Positions 1 to 5,976 of a DNA stretch of 7,180 nt are shown piece by piece. The translations under genes were made by a program, and so were the position numbers. This DNA comes from Nitriliruptoraceae bacterium (GTDB lineage: Bacteria; Actinomycetota; Nitriliruptoria; Nitriliruptorales; Nitriliruptoraceae): positions 1 through 7,180 of the forward strand of contig SKTG01000059.1 of NCBI GenBank assembly GCA_007118045.1. Direction: 5' to 3'. The notes beneath the pieces are model-generated. The model saw nothing but the letters and a program-made list of their open reading frames with translations. It was not told the DNA's origin and made no database searches. The first letter of the stretch is position 1. The number at the start of each line of letters is the position of its first letter.

Positions 1-258
1 CGGGCAGGATGACGCGATAGGCAAGCCTCTCGCGGGACGTGCTGCGCAGCCTGCGACCATCGTCCGGCCAGGGACCTTGCGGTGGTCGGCCCGGCAGGGT
101 CGCCGTGGGTCACCGCGGGCGCCGGTCAGCCAAGGTCCGAGCCGACCGGAAGGGTGTCCGTGCCAGCGCCGAACCCAGCTGGACGTCTCCCCGGCAGCCG
201 GACATGCTGTCTCCAGGGTGTCCTGGCCCCGGGGGGAGATCCCCGCAGGGAGACGACG
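1..258. other. Non-coding leader upstream of the DUF998 gene
   Basis: No reading frame here reads like a protein. Open frames exist on both strands, but they are Arg/Pro/Gly-rich, as expected of random GC-rich DNA, and show no homology I recognise. A frame open leftward over about 1-105 on the minus strand has no ATG, GTG or TTG start. I see no convincing -35/-10 pair. The last 50 bases hold short inverted repeats just before the DUF998 ribosome binding site, listed separately. Confidence 0.5.
213..253 (+). promoter_or_regulatory. Hairpin-rich 5' leader and ribosome binding site of the DUF998 gene
   Basis: CCAGG (213-217) and CCTGG (222-226) flank a GTGT loop. GGGG (233-236) can pair with CCCC (241-244) around AGAT. 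A further CCCC (227-230) lies next to the G-run. The purine-rich GGGAGA at about 248-253 sits 5 bases before the ATG at 259 and is the likely ribosome binding site. The inverted repeats are seen directly; a role in controlling translation is inference, and short GC-rich repeats are common at this base composition. Confidence 0.3.
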
Positions 259-945
259 ATGGCCCGGAGGAGATCGAGGACCGACCTCGGAGAACGCCGC
301 GACACGACGGCGCGGCTGGCGCTGGCCGGGCTGTGGGCGCCCGGCGTGTTCGTCCTCGGCGTCGCCGCCGCCTGGTCGACCTGGCCCGGCTACAGCCACC
401 GAACGCAGAACCTGAGCGACCTCGGTGGCACGCAAGCGCCGCAGCCCATCGTGATGAACGTCACCTTCGTTCTCTTCGGGCTGCTGGTCCTCCTGCTCGC
501 GGTCGGCATGCGCCGTAGCCGGTCGACTCCGATCGCGGGCCCCAGCGGCCTGCTCGTCGGATGCTTCGGCCTCGCCATGGTCGTGCAGGGACTGACACCC
601 TGCACGCCGGGCTGCGCGCAAGGGACACCCACCGACGGCGTGCACGCCATCACGGCCATCTCCGGCTTCCTCGCGGTGATCGTGGCCATGTCGCTGTCGT
701 GGCGGCGCGCACGCTCACACCCCGGTTGGCGCCGGTTCGGCCGGTGGTCCGCGATCGCCGCGGTCGTCGTCGGCGTGTCCCTGGGCGCGTGGTCGGTCGC
801 CGCCGCGGCCGATCCCGATGCACTGCACGGGGGTGCGTTCCAACGCTTCGCGGTCGCGGTGATCCTGGGCTGGCTCGGTGCGACGGCGACGAAGCTGCGA
901 CGCACCGCGGTCGTCGGTCCACTGGACACGTTGTCCGGGAACTGA
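259..945 (+). CDS. DUF998 family six-helix membrane protein
   Basis: This 228-residue integral membrane protein belongs to the DUF998 family, whose biochemical role is not established. Hydrophobic helices lie near residues 21-40, 66-84, 95-112, 131-148, 163-183 and 197-212. The family signature follows helix 1: PGYSHRTQNLSDLG at 43-56. A second conserved patch, GLTPCTPGC at 111-119 with GVHA at 127-130, has two Cys in an extracytoplasmic loop. A third, GGAFQRF at 191-197, begins the last helix. I chose the ATG at 259 because a purine-rich site precedes it and the Arg-rich N-terminus leads straight into helix 1. The same frame is open back to 82, but the extra 59 residues are non-conserved, low-complexity sequence. 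Its stop is 3 bases from the stop of the convergent DUF72 gene, so the two transcripts must overlap at their 3' ends. Family assignment is firm; function is unknown. Confidence 0.85.
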   Translation: MARRRSRTDLGERRDTTARLALAGLWAPGVFVLGVAAAWSTWPGYSHRTQNLSDLGGTQAPQPIVMNVTFVLFGLLVLLLAVGMRRSRSTPIAGPSGLLVGCFGLAMVVQGLTPCTPGCAQGTPTDGVHAITAISGFLAVIVAMSLSWRRARSHPGWRRFGRWSAIAAVVVGVSLGAWSVAAAADPDALHGGAFQRFAVAVILGWLGATATKLRRTAVVGPLDTLSGN

Positions 946-948
946 ACC

Positions 949-1713
949 TCAGCCGCTCGACGCCGGGGGGCTGGCGGCGTCACCGAGGAGCTCCCCTAGC
1001 ACCTCGGCGTTGTGGACGGCATGGCCGTGATGATCGTTGTTGAAGAAGACCCACGCCGGGGTGCCCGATCGAGCGAGCTCACCCAACCGTTCCGCCCACG
1101 GCCGCAGCTCCTCGCGGGAGTAGTCGTAACGGTACGCCTGATCCGGATCCAAGCCGTGGAACCGCACGTAGACGTGGTCTCCGGTCGCCACGGTCGCGTG
1201 TTCCGTCGTCAGGCTCGACGAGAGCCACACGTTGGCGACGCCGTAGCGGTCGAGCAGCTCGTAGGTCTCGTCGTGGAACCAGTCGTCGTCGCGGAACTCC
1301 ATGGCGTAGCGGTGGTCCGGTGGAAGCGCGGCGAGGAAGGACTCCAGGCGTTCGACGTCGCGCTTCCATCGGCCCGGCAGCTGCCACAGCACCACCGCCG
1401 TAGCCTCCCGCGCCCCCTCGAGCGGTTCGAAGAAGCGCCGCAGCGCTTCATCGGGTTCGTTGAGCTTCTTCTGATGGGTGATGTAGCGGCTGCCCTTGAA
1501 CACGAACTCGAAGCCGCTGGGAACGGTGGCTGCCCACCGGTCGACGGCCGTGCGCCGCGCGAGCCGGTAGAACGTCGAGTTGACCTCGACCGTCGGGAAC
1601 AGCGTCGCGTAGTGGGACAGCCAGCGGGTCTTGGGCAGGTCCTCCGGGTAGACGGTCCCACGCCAGTCGTCGTACTGCCAACCGCTCGTCCCGACGCGCA
1701 CCAGACCCGACAC
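949..1713 (-). CDS. DUF72 (YecE-like) domain protein
   Basis: This 254-residue soluble protein is a full-length single-domain DUF72 (YecE-like) member. The family has a TIM-barrel-like fold and is widespread in bacteria and archaea, with no settled activity. Landmarks in order are GTSGWQYDDW (8-17), VEVNSTFYR (42-50), FVFKGSRYITH (70-80), QLPGRW (111-116), MEFRDDDWF (138-146), YVRFHG (182-187) and WVFFNND (221-227), all expected for the family. The start is GTG at 1713. A GAGGTGG-like site (complement of 1717-1723) lies only 3 bases upstream, which is close; a second GTG at codon 5 would give about 15 bases. The last ten residues are a Pro/Ser/Gly tail that is probably unstructured. The gene stands alone on this strand, ending tail to tail with DUF998 and reading away from the TMEM175-like gene. 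Family assignment is certain, the exact start less so. Confidence 0.92.
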   Translation of the reverse strand: MSGLVRVGTSGWQYDDWRGTVYPEDLPKTRWLSHYATLFPTVEVNSTFYRLARRTAVDRWAATVPSGFEFVFKGSRYITHQKKLNEPDEALRRFFEPLEGAREATAVVLWQLPGRWKRDVERLESFLAALPPDHRYAMEFRDDDWFHDETYELLDRYGVANVWLSSSLTTEHATVATGDHVYVRFHGLDPDQAYRYDYSREELRPWAERLGELARSGTPAWVFFNNDHHGHAVHNAEVLGELLGDAASPPASSG

Positions 1714-1792
1714 GGACCACCTCGATCACCGTTGGGAGCCAGTGTGACACCTGGACCCTGCCGGCCGCCCGTGTGAACATCGCGTCGAGCCC

Positions 1793-2065
1793 ATGACGAT
1801 CGATCCGGGGTACGTCGGCGCGTGGACCGTGAGCGACGAGAGGTGCGTCCTCATCGATCTCGCTGCGACCGCCTGGGGACGTGTGGGCGTCGTCCTGGAC
1901 GTGCGACCCCATGATCGACGTCCTCGCGGTAGCGCTCGGGCTCCTGGCGTGCGAGCGACCCCGGACCAGCCACGGTGGTTGGAGCGGCCTGGCGGCGCTC
2001 TCGCACGCGTCGTCGTCAACCTCGGCTACCTCGCCTGGGCGCTGGCCGTCGCTCTCGGAACCTGA
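1793..2065 (+). CDS. Doubtful small ORF with a hydrophobic C-terminus
   Basis: This 90-codon ORF has no recognisable family. Its first two thirds are Arg/Pro-rich and unconvincing. Its end looks like protein: RVVVNLGYLAWALAVALGT (residues 72-90) is a plausible membrane helix coded almost entirely with G or C in third positions. A second hydrophobic stretch, LAVALGLLAC, follows an ATG at 1911, but in a different frame. That would fit a two-helix small protein with a frameshift between about 1950 and 2010, or simple chance. There is no clear ribosome binding site at either start. It may be a gene remnant, a real small membrane protein with a later start, or not a gene. Confidence 0.2.
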   Translation: MTIDPGYVGAWTVSDERCVLIDLAATAWGRVGVVLDVRPHDRRPRGSARAPGVRATPDQPRWLERPGGALARVVVNLGYLAWALAVALGT

Positions 2066-2107
2066 GCCCCCGGTGTCGCGGCACCATCCCCTACCGTTCG
2101 CGGCCGA

Positions 2108-2132
2108 GCGGCGACCGCCGCGACCCGGAGGA
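2108..2132 (+). promoter_or_regulatory. Leader hairpin and strong ribosome binding site of the TMEM175-like gene
   Basis: GCGGCG and CGCCGC (2108-2113, 2116-2121) are perfect inverted arms, allowing a 5-bp stem with a GACC loop. GGAGGA (2127-2132) follows 6 bases later and lies 6 bases before the ATG at 2139. The ribosome binding site is strong and fixes the start, even though the frame is open further upstream. A role for the hairpin is speculative. Confidence 0.5.
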
Positions 2133-2138
2133 GCGCCC

Positions 2139-2792
2139 ATGGGCGAGCGTGACGACATCCGGGCCGGTGGCCACAGGCGCTACGCACGCGACACCCTCGA
2201 GTTCAGCAGGGTGGCCAACCTCAGTGACGGTCTCTTCGCCATCGCGCTCACCGTGCTCGTGCTGACCCTCGACCCGTCCGAGGTGTCGCTGGACAGGCTC
2301 GGTGGCGCGCTGCTCGACCAACCCGGCGAGCTGATCGCGTTCGCTCTGAGCTTCGCCGTGATCGCCAACTTCTGGTGGATCCACCACCGCTTCCTCGCGA
2401 ACCTGGCCGCGGTGGAACCTGGGCTCATGATCCTGAACCTGGCGCTGCTCGGCGCCGTCGCCCTGATCCCCTTCCCGACCAGCCTGCTGGGCCGCGACCC
2501 CACCGTGCGCGGTTCGGTCGTGCCCTACCTGACGGTGCTCAGCGTCGTGGCCATCCTCCACCTCCTGCTGCTGACCCGGGCGGAACGCGTCGATGCCTGG
2601 CGACGTCCGATGCCGCCAGGGCTCTTCCCGTGGCTGCTCGCCGGTTGGGGCGCCAGCACGATGGTGACGGTGCTCGGCCTGGCGATCTCGTTCGTCGTCC
2701 CCGTCGTCGGCCTGGTGATGTTGCTGCTGACCTGGCCGGTCGAGGCGCTCGTGGCCTGGCGCGCACCGCCGAGCTACCGCGAGTGGGGGTGA
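2139..2792 (+). CDS. TMEM175/DUF1211 family potassium-channel-like membrane protein
   Basis: This 217-residue membrane protein has the layout of bacterial TMEM175 (DUF1211) proteins, which form tetrameric potassium-permeable channels unrelated to canonical K+ channels. Helix 1 carries the signature region RVANLSDGLFAIALTVLVL (24-42). Later landmarks are SFAVIANFWWIHHRF (71-85), containing the conserved Trp and HHR, and NLALLGAVALIPFPTSLLG (100-118). Further helices lie near 126-146, 163-184 and 186-206, giving six in all, the usual single-repeat bacterial form. The signature Phe-Ser-Asp is Leu-Ser-Asp here (28-30). Family proteins lack the K+ channel selectivity filter and gate through hydrophobic residues on helix 1; this helix has suitable Ile and Leu residues. 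The start is fixed by GGAGGA 6 bases upstream. The gene stands alone, with its 3' end facing the convergent gene at 2855. Family firm; conductance and selectivity untested. Confidence 0.9.
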   Translation: MGERDDIRAGGHRRYARDTLEFSRVANLSDGLFAIALTVLVLTLDPSEVSLDRLGGALLDQPGELIAFALSFAVIANFWWIHHRFLANLAAVEPGLMILNLALLGAVALIPFPTSLLGRDPTVRGSVVPYLTVLSVVAILHLLLLTRAERVDAWRRPMPPGLFPWLLAGWGASTMVTVLGLAISFVVPVVGLVMLLLTWPVEALVAWRAPPSYREWG

Positions 2793-2802
2793 CGAGCTCC
2801 GG

Positions 2803-2836
2803 CTCGGACGGGTTCGGCTCGTGGCTCCGCTCCGAG
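2803..2836. terminator. Weak inverted repeat between convergent genes
   Basis: CTCGGA (2803-2808) and TCCGAG (2831-2836) are exact inverted arms separated by 22 bases, inside the 62-base gap between the stops at 2792 and 2855. Position and symmetry suit a bidirectional terminator, but the loop is long and there is no T-tract on either side. It could be chance. Confidence 0.2.
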
Positions 2837-2854
2837 GGGCGTCGGATGGCGCGA

Positions 2855-3652
2855 TCAGCCGCCGGCCAACGGGTCCCGGAGCCGGGTCGCCGTCGCGTCG
2901 GCGACATGCCCCTCGGCGGCGACGAGGCGACGAGCGAACGCGGCCGTGGTCTCGGCGAGGTCGGCGGCGCGCTCCGGGTCCAGCTGTCGGTGGCCGAGCA
3001 GCACGATCCGGTCACCGTCGACCGCTACGCCGTCCAGCTCGCACGTCGACTCGAGCAGGACCCGGTAGGCGTCGCTGTCGACGAGGGCGGCACGCTGGTC
3101 CGGGTCCAGCGGCTGATCGTTGAACCTCGCGGTGAGCTCGTCCGGAAGATCGCCACCGGAGTCGCGGTCGACCCACGCTCGGCCCAACAGCTTGAACCGC
3201 GGCAGGTGCTCGTCGATCCGTGCGACGGCCGCCGACCGGTGCACACTCGCACGGCTCTGGGAGGCCTTCCCGGCCTTGCCAGCGACGGTGACGTCGCCGA
3301 CGGCGACCTCACCTTGCTGGGTGGGGACGACGAAGGCGTTGCGGGCGCGGGCATCCGACGCACCGCCGGGCGAGCGACCGACCCGGATGGTGCTCCCGAA
3401 CGCTCCTCGGCGACCGCCGGGAGAACGTGCCGACCGGGCGTCCTGCTCGGCCCGCTCCCGCAGCTCCGGGAACCGGCCCACGGCAAGGTCAGCGAAGGTC
3501 TCGACCTGGCGGACCTGGCGCCACCCGTGCTCGCCGGCGTGGCTGCTCATGGCGGACTCGCGTCGCCAGCGCCAGACACGGTGCCCGACGAAGCCGAGCA
3601 CCAGGACGGCCACGACCACGGCCACGACGGGGTTCTCGGCGAGCAGATCCAC
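2855..3652 (-). CDS. Unrecognised single-pass membrane-anchored protein
   Basis: I do not recognise this 265-residue protein. After a short start (VDLLAENP) comes one membrane helix at about 9-23, then a basic stop-transfer stretch, HRVWRWRR (24-31), which suggests the bulk is cytoplasmic. Residues 65-145 are Arg/Gly/Ser-rich and probably flexible. A folded C-terminal domain follows, with FKLLGRAWVDRD (153-164), TARFNDQPL (174-182) and CELDGVAVDGDRIVL (204-218), then an Ala-rich helix (228-245). That last part loosely resembles the C-terminus of many actinobacterial hypothetical membrane proteins. The start is GTG at 3652: GAGGAG (complement of 3658-3663) lies 5 bases upstream, and this start includes the helix. 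The ATG at 3550 would remove the helix, and the frame open to 3928 adds only Pro/Arg-rich sequence. Opposite-strand frames here are shadows. The real coding strand is supported by the helix, the ribosome binding site and codon use. Confidence 0.7.
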   Translation of the reverse strand: MDLLAENPVVAVVVAVLVLGFVGHRVWRWRRESAMSSHAGEHGWRQVRQVETFADLAVGRFPELRERAEQDARSARSPGGRRGAFGSTIRVGRSPGGASDARARNAFVVPTQQGEVAVGDVTVAGKAGKASQSRASVHRSAAVARIDEHLPRFKLLGRAWVDRDSGGDLPDELTARFNDQPLDPDQRAALVDSDAYRVLLESTCELDGVAVDGDRIVLLGHRQLDPERAADLAETTAAFARRLVAAEGHVADATATRLRDPLAGG

Positions 3653-3914
3653 GGGCGCTCCTCGTCCGGGTCCGCCCCGAGCGTAGGAACGGCGCACGCT
3701 ATGGGCAGGTGGTGGCTGATCGGACGTACACGGCCACCGAACGACGGCCCGCGGGGGCCACATCGGAGGCACGGGACATCCCGGGACCCGACGAGCCATT
3801 GCGGAGGACGCGACCGGGCCGGAGAGGCAGTCGGGTACGCGAGCTGGTGACCTGTGACCCTGCCCGACCGGCACCGCGCCCGCGACGCTCGGCACGGAGC
3901 ATGGAAGGGCGGGC
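3653..3914. other. Divergent spacer upstream of two anchored-protein genes
   Basis: This 262-base interval has no convincing gene. It should hold promoters for the gene reading left (start 3652) and the gene reading right (start 3915). AGCGT (3680-3684) and ACGCT (3696-3700) form an inverted repeat about 28-48 bases upstream of the left gene. CGGG and CCCG (3772-3775, 3780-3783) form a second small dyad in the middle. Neither comes with a clear -35/-10 pair. GGAAGG (3903-3908), 6 bases before the ATG at 3915, is the ribosome binding site of the right gene. Confidence 0.4.
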
Positions 3915-4721
3915 ATGCGGTGGTTCACGATCGTCGCCGGAGGCGTGGCCGTCGTCGGGCTCCTCGGGTGGGCCGGGCTACGGGTGCCGCCACGGCCGCT
4001 GCCGCCGGTGGCGTTACCGGTCTCCGAACCCTCGTCGGTCGCGCTGCCGGACGATCTCCCCGCCCCGGTCGACCGCTTCTACCGGGAGCTGTACGGCGAC
4101 GAGGTGCCGGTCGTCGCCGGCGCCGTCGTGTCCGGCCGCGGGACCATGCGCGTCAACGGCGTCACCTTGCCGGTGCGCTGGCGCTTCAGCCAGGCGACCG
4201 GCCAGGCGTACCGCCACCACATCGAGGCCACGTTCTTCGGTCGCACCTTCCTCACCGTCCACGAGACCTTCCACGACGGCACCGCCCGCCTCGAGCTCCC
4301 GTTCGGCGTGAGCGAGGGGCCAGCCGTCGACCAGGGCGCGAACCTCGGGTTGTGGGCGGAGGCCGTCTGGATGCCCTCGGTGTGGCTCACGGATCCGCGG
4401 GTGCGATGGGAGGCGATCGACGACGACACGGCCCGGCTGGTCGTACCGACGGCGCACGGCGAGGAGAGCTTCGTCGCTCGTTTCGAGCCGACCGGTCGGC
4501 TCGGCTCCCTCGCATCCATGCGCTTCAAGGGCGAGCATGCCGAACACCGGACACTCTGGCTCAACGAGGTCGTGTCCTGGGCCGAGTTCGACGGCCGCGT
4601 GTTGCCGCGTGAGACGGCACTCACGTGGACGGACGACGGCACCCCCTGGGCGAAGCTGACGACCGAGGAGGTGCTCTACACCTCCGAGATCACCGGCTAC
4701 CTGCGCTCGACCGGTCCGTGA
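3915..4721 (+). CDS. DUF6544/DUF6920-like membrane-anchored protein
   Basis: This 268-residue protein has an N-terminal membrane anchor or uncleaved signal (about residues 4-22, RW before and LRVPPRP after), then a Pro-rich linker and an extracytoplasmic domain. The domain fits the DUF6544/DUF6920 pattern as I know it: LPAPVDRFYREL (48-59), GRGTMRVNG (74-82), a Trp/Arg-containing strand (86-92), RLELPFG (125-131), a run containing VDQG and AEAVWMPSVWL (138-158), VRWEAIDDDTARL (163-175), RFKG (203-206), and ALTWTDDGTPWAKL (235-248). The repeated Trp and alternating strands suggest a beta-rich sheet, possibly lipid- or ligand-binding; no catalytic motif is visible. The length matches the family. 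The ATG is preceded by GGAAGG at 6 bases. No operon partner exists on this strand, and its stop is 39 bases from the convergent protease stop, with no clear terminator hairpin between. Family assignment is from memory of sequence patterns; function unknown. Confidence 0.78.
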   Translation: MRWFTIVAGGVAVVGLLGWAGLRVPPRPLPPVALPVSEPSSVALPDDLPAPVDRFYRELYGDEVPVVAGAVVSGRGTMRVNGVTLPVRWRFSQATGQAYRHHIEATFFGRTFLTVHETFHDGTARLELPFGVSEGPAVDQGANLGLWAEAVWMPSVWLTDPRVRWEAIDDDTARLVVPTAHGEESFVARFEPTGRLGSLASMRFKGEHAEHRTLWLNEVVSWAEFDGRVLPRETALTWTDDGTPWAKLTTEEVLYTSEITGYLRSTGP

Positions 4722-4760
4722 CACCGCCAGTGGCTCGGACCACGACCGACCGGCTCGCGC

Positions 4761-5579
4761 TCAGCGGAAAGGGCGCCGCATGCGGCGGTCGAGCGCGACC
4801 AGGGATACCGCGAGCAACGTCCAGAACGCGAGTTCGTAGCCTGCGGCCGCGTCCACGGACACCACCTCGCCCGCGACGTTGACCGCCGCGTGGAACAGCA
4901 CCGTCGCGAACACGCTGCCGGTCGCCCGATAGATCCACGCATAGATCACCGACTGGGCCAGGATGGCGAGCAGGTAGAGCCAGAACGCAGCCGTACCGAA
5001 CCCGAGTTGTTGCTGGTAGGTGCCCTCGACGAAGGCCAGGGGCACGTGCCAGAGCGCCCAGATCACCCCGATGAGCAGGCCCGCGGCGGCCACGGGGACC
5101 CGACGCTGCAGGCCGTGCTGTGCGTAGCCGCGCCACCCCGGCTCCTCGGCCAGCCCGGCCAGCACGCCCACCACGAGGAAGCCCGGGGCCAGAGCCGACA
5201 CCGTCCACCCAGCGGTGAGGCCGACGGTGACGAGCCGACCGGCCAGCATCGGCGCGGTGGCCATCGTCAGCACGACGAGGTACCAGAGGAGCGTGATGCT
5301 GCGCACGTCGACGGCCCGATGCCAGAAGGTCCGCAGGTCGATGTCCGCCCAGCCAGCGAGGACGAGCAGCGACGCGATCAACGCGGGTCCGATGGTGGCG
5401 GTCACGAACAGACCCAGCACCGGACCGCGTGTCCAGCCGCCACCGAGCAGGACGGCGACGAACTCGAGGGACCAGCTGTAGACCAGCACCAGCGCCAGGA
5501 ACGCCCCCGGCGCCCAGGTGCGCCGCACCCGGCTCGCAGGGCCGTGCGCCGCTCGTGGTGGTTGGTGCTGGGATCGCAT
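4761..5579 (-). CDS. CPBP family intramembrane glutamic endopeptidase homologue (CAAX protease/Abi type)
   Basis: This 272-residue multi-pass membrane protein carries the three CPBP (Rce1/Abi-type) active-site motifs: motif 1 EEPGWRGYA (145-153, the EExxxR core with Glu145, Glu146 and Arg150), motif 2 with His178 in WALWHVPL (174-181), and motif 3 FHAAVN (229-234, His230 and Asn234). All catalytic residues are present. About seven or eight helices are visible, starting near 25-45 and ending near 248-264. Family members cleave within or near the membrane (eukaryotic Rce1 trims prenylated CAAX proteins); bacterial members serve in bacteriocin immunity, protein maturation or unknown roles, and the substrate here cannot be told. 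The ATG at 5579 has only a weak purine site upstream. A probable 57-residue membrane protein ends 27 bases upstream on the same strand, so the two may be co-transcribed and the weak site may reflect coupling. Not a bacteriocin cluster as far as this window shows. Confidence 0.92.
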   Translation of the reverse strand: MRSQHQPPRAAHGPASRVRRTWAPGAFLALVLVYSWSLEFVAVLLGGGWTRGPVLGLFVTATIGPALIASLLVLAGWADIDLRTFWHRAVDVRSITLLWYLVVLTMATAPMLAGRLVTVGLTAGWTVSALAPGFLVVGVLAGLAEEPGWRGYAQHGLQRRVPVAAAGLLIGVIWALWHVPLAFVEGTYQQQLGFGTAAFWLYLLAILAQSVIYAWIYRATGSVFATVLFHAAVNVAGEVVSVDAAAGYELAFWTLLAVSLVALDRRMRRPFR

Positions 5580-5606
5580 GACCGCGTCCGATCGCGGGAT
5601 CCGGCC

Positions 5607-5780
5607 TCAGGTTCCGAAGCTCGGTGCAACGCCTGGCGCCAGTGCCACCGGATCGATGGAGCGTGCGACGAGGACCAGCGCGGTACCGCTCGCGGCGACG
5701 AGGAGCACGTGGACGAGGAACTGCTGGTTGTGGCCGGCGACGGTCACGGCAGAGGAAGGCCTTCGCGCCCGATCGGACAT
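5607..5780 (-). CDS. Probable small single-helix membrane protein upstream of the CPBP protease
   Basis: This 57-residue ORF lies in what would otherwise be a gap. It begins MSDRARRPSS, continues AGHNQQ, then has one hydrophobic helix, FLVHVLLVAASGTALVLVA (21-39), and ends with a short Pro/Ala-rich tail finishing FGT. A basic N-terminus before a single helix suggests the N-terminus is inside. The ATG at 5780 has two purine runs upstream: GGGGGAG (complement of 5784-5790), 3 bases away, and AGGAGG (complement of 5793-5798), 12 bases away, one rather close and one rather far. By my hand count roughly four fifths of codons end in G or C, a little below the neighbours. It ends 27 bases before the CPBP start on the same strand, so it may be co-transcribed. 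No family recognised; the call rests on the helix, the upstream sites and placement. Confidence 0.45.
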   Translation of the reverse strand: MSDRARRPSSAVTVAGHNQQFLVHVLLVAASGTALVLVARSIDPVALAPGVAPSFGT

Positions 5781-5976
5781 CCGCTCCCCCGGCCTCCTGA
5801 CGTCTCAGGGACGCCTCGTGGTGCTGTGCTCATCATCGCGCATGACCGGGACGCCACTCAGGGTCCAAGGTCCCGCAGCCGCGGGTGCCGGGCGCCCGTC
5901 GCCGGCGGGGCCCTCCCCCGACCTTCGACCGGGACCGAGGGGTGCGCCGGACGCAGACGTCATCATCGTCGTGGTC
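5781..5976. other. Divergent spacer between the small membrane ORF and the ASRT gene
   Basis: This 196-base interval should carry the promoters of both flanking units. CCTGA and TCAGG (5796-5800, 5805-5809) form a small hairpin around CGTC. CGGGCGCCCG (5889-5898) is a perfect 10-base palindrome in the middle. No clear -35/-10 pair or ribosome binding site precedes the ATG at 5977; the bases before it are TCATCATCGTCGTGGTC-like and pyrimidine-rich. The regulatory roles are inference only. Confidence 0.35.

Larger units (their letters stand above)
1714..2138. other. Divergent spacer between the DUF72 and TMEM175-like genes
   Basis: This 425-base interval must carry the promoters of two divergent genes. 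Near the DUF72 side is an odd-length perfect dyad, GTGTGACAC (1742-1750), about 30 bases upstream of that gene's start. Near the other side are GGTG/CACC arms (2072-2075, 2082-2085) and a -10-like TACCGT (2092-2097), with no good -35. The middle holds a possible small + strand ORF, listed separately. All the regulatory readings are inference from position and symmetry. Confidence 0.4.

Noticed and set aside
1..105. Possible minus-strand gene leaving the window at its left edge (reads ...RERLAYRVILP)
   Set aside because: The stretch looks coding for about 12 residues, but the frame has no ATG, GTG or TTG start before an upstream stop, so a start inside the window is not supported.
39..518. Long + strand open frame beginning in the leader
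   Set aside because: Arg/Pro/Gly-rich with no family pattern, and it overlaps the DUF998 gene in another frame where the membrane helices and signature are clear.
1742..1750. GTGTGACAC dyad as a transcription-factor site upstream of the DUF72 gene
   Set aside because: Only 9 bases, the flanks do not extend the symmetry, and it matches no operator I can name with confidence. Kept only as a note in the spacer entry.
2055..2066. The 11-mer CGGAACCTGAG here and its reverse complement at 5606-5616, both at ORF ends (Gly-Thr-stop)
   Set aside because: An 11-base match between two sites is expected by chance in 7 kb of GC-rich sequence; no longer similarity surrounds it.
2375..3850. 491-codon + strand open frame, the longest in the window
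   Set aside because: It is antisense to the orphan anchored protein and overlaps the end of the TMEM175-like gene. Its composition is shadow-like, while the minus strand has a strong ribosome site, a membrane helix and sensible codon use.
4722..4760. Terminator between the convergent DUF6544-like and CPBP genes
   Set aside because: I found no inverted repeat of useful length or T-tract in this 39-base gap.
4761..5780. Bacteriocin or immunity system built on the CPBP protease
   Set aside because: No bacteriocin-type precursor with a double-glycine leader, no transporter and no modification enzyme is in the window. The small upstream ORF alone does not support it.
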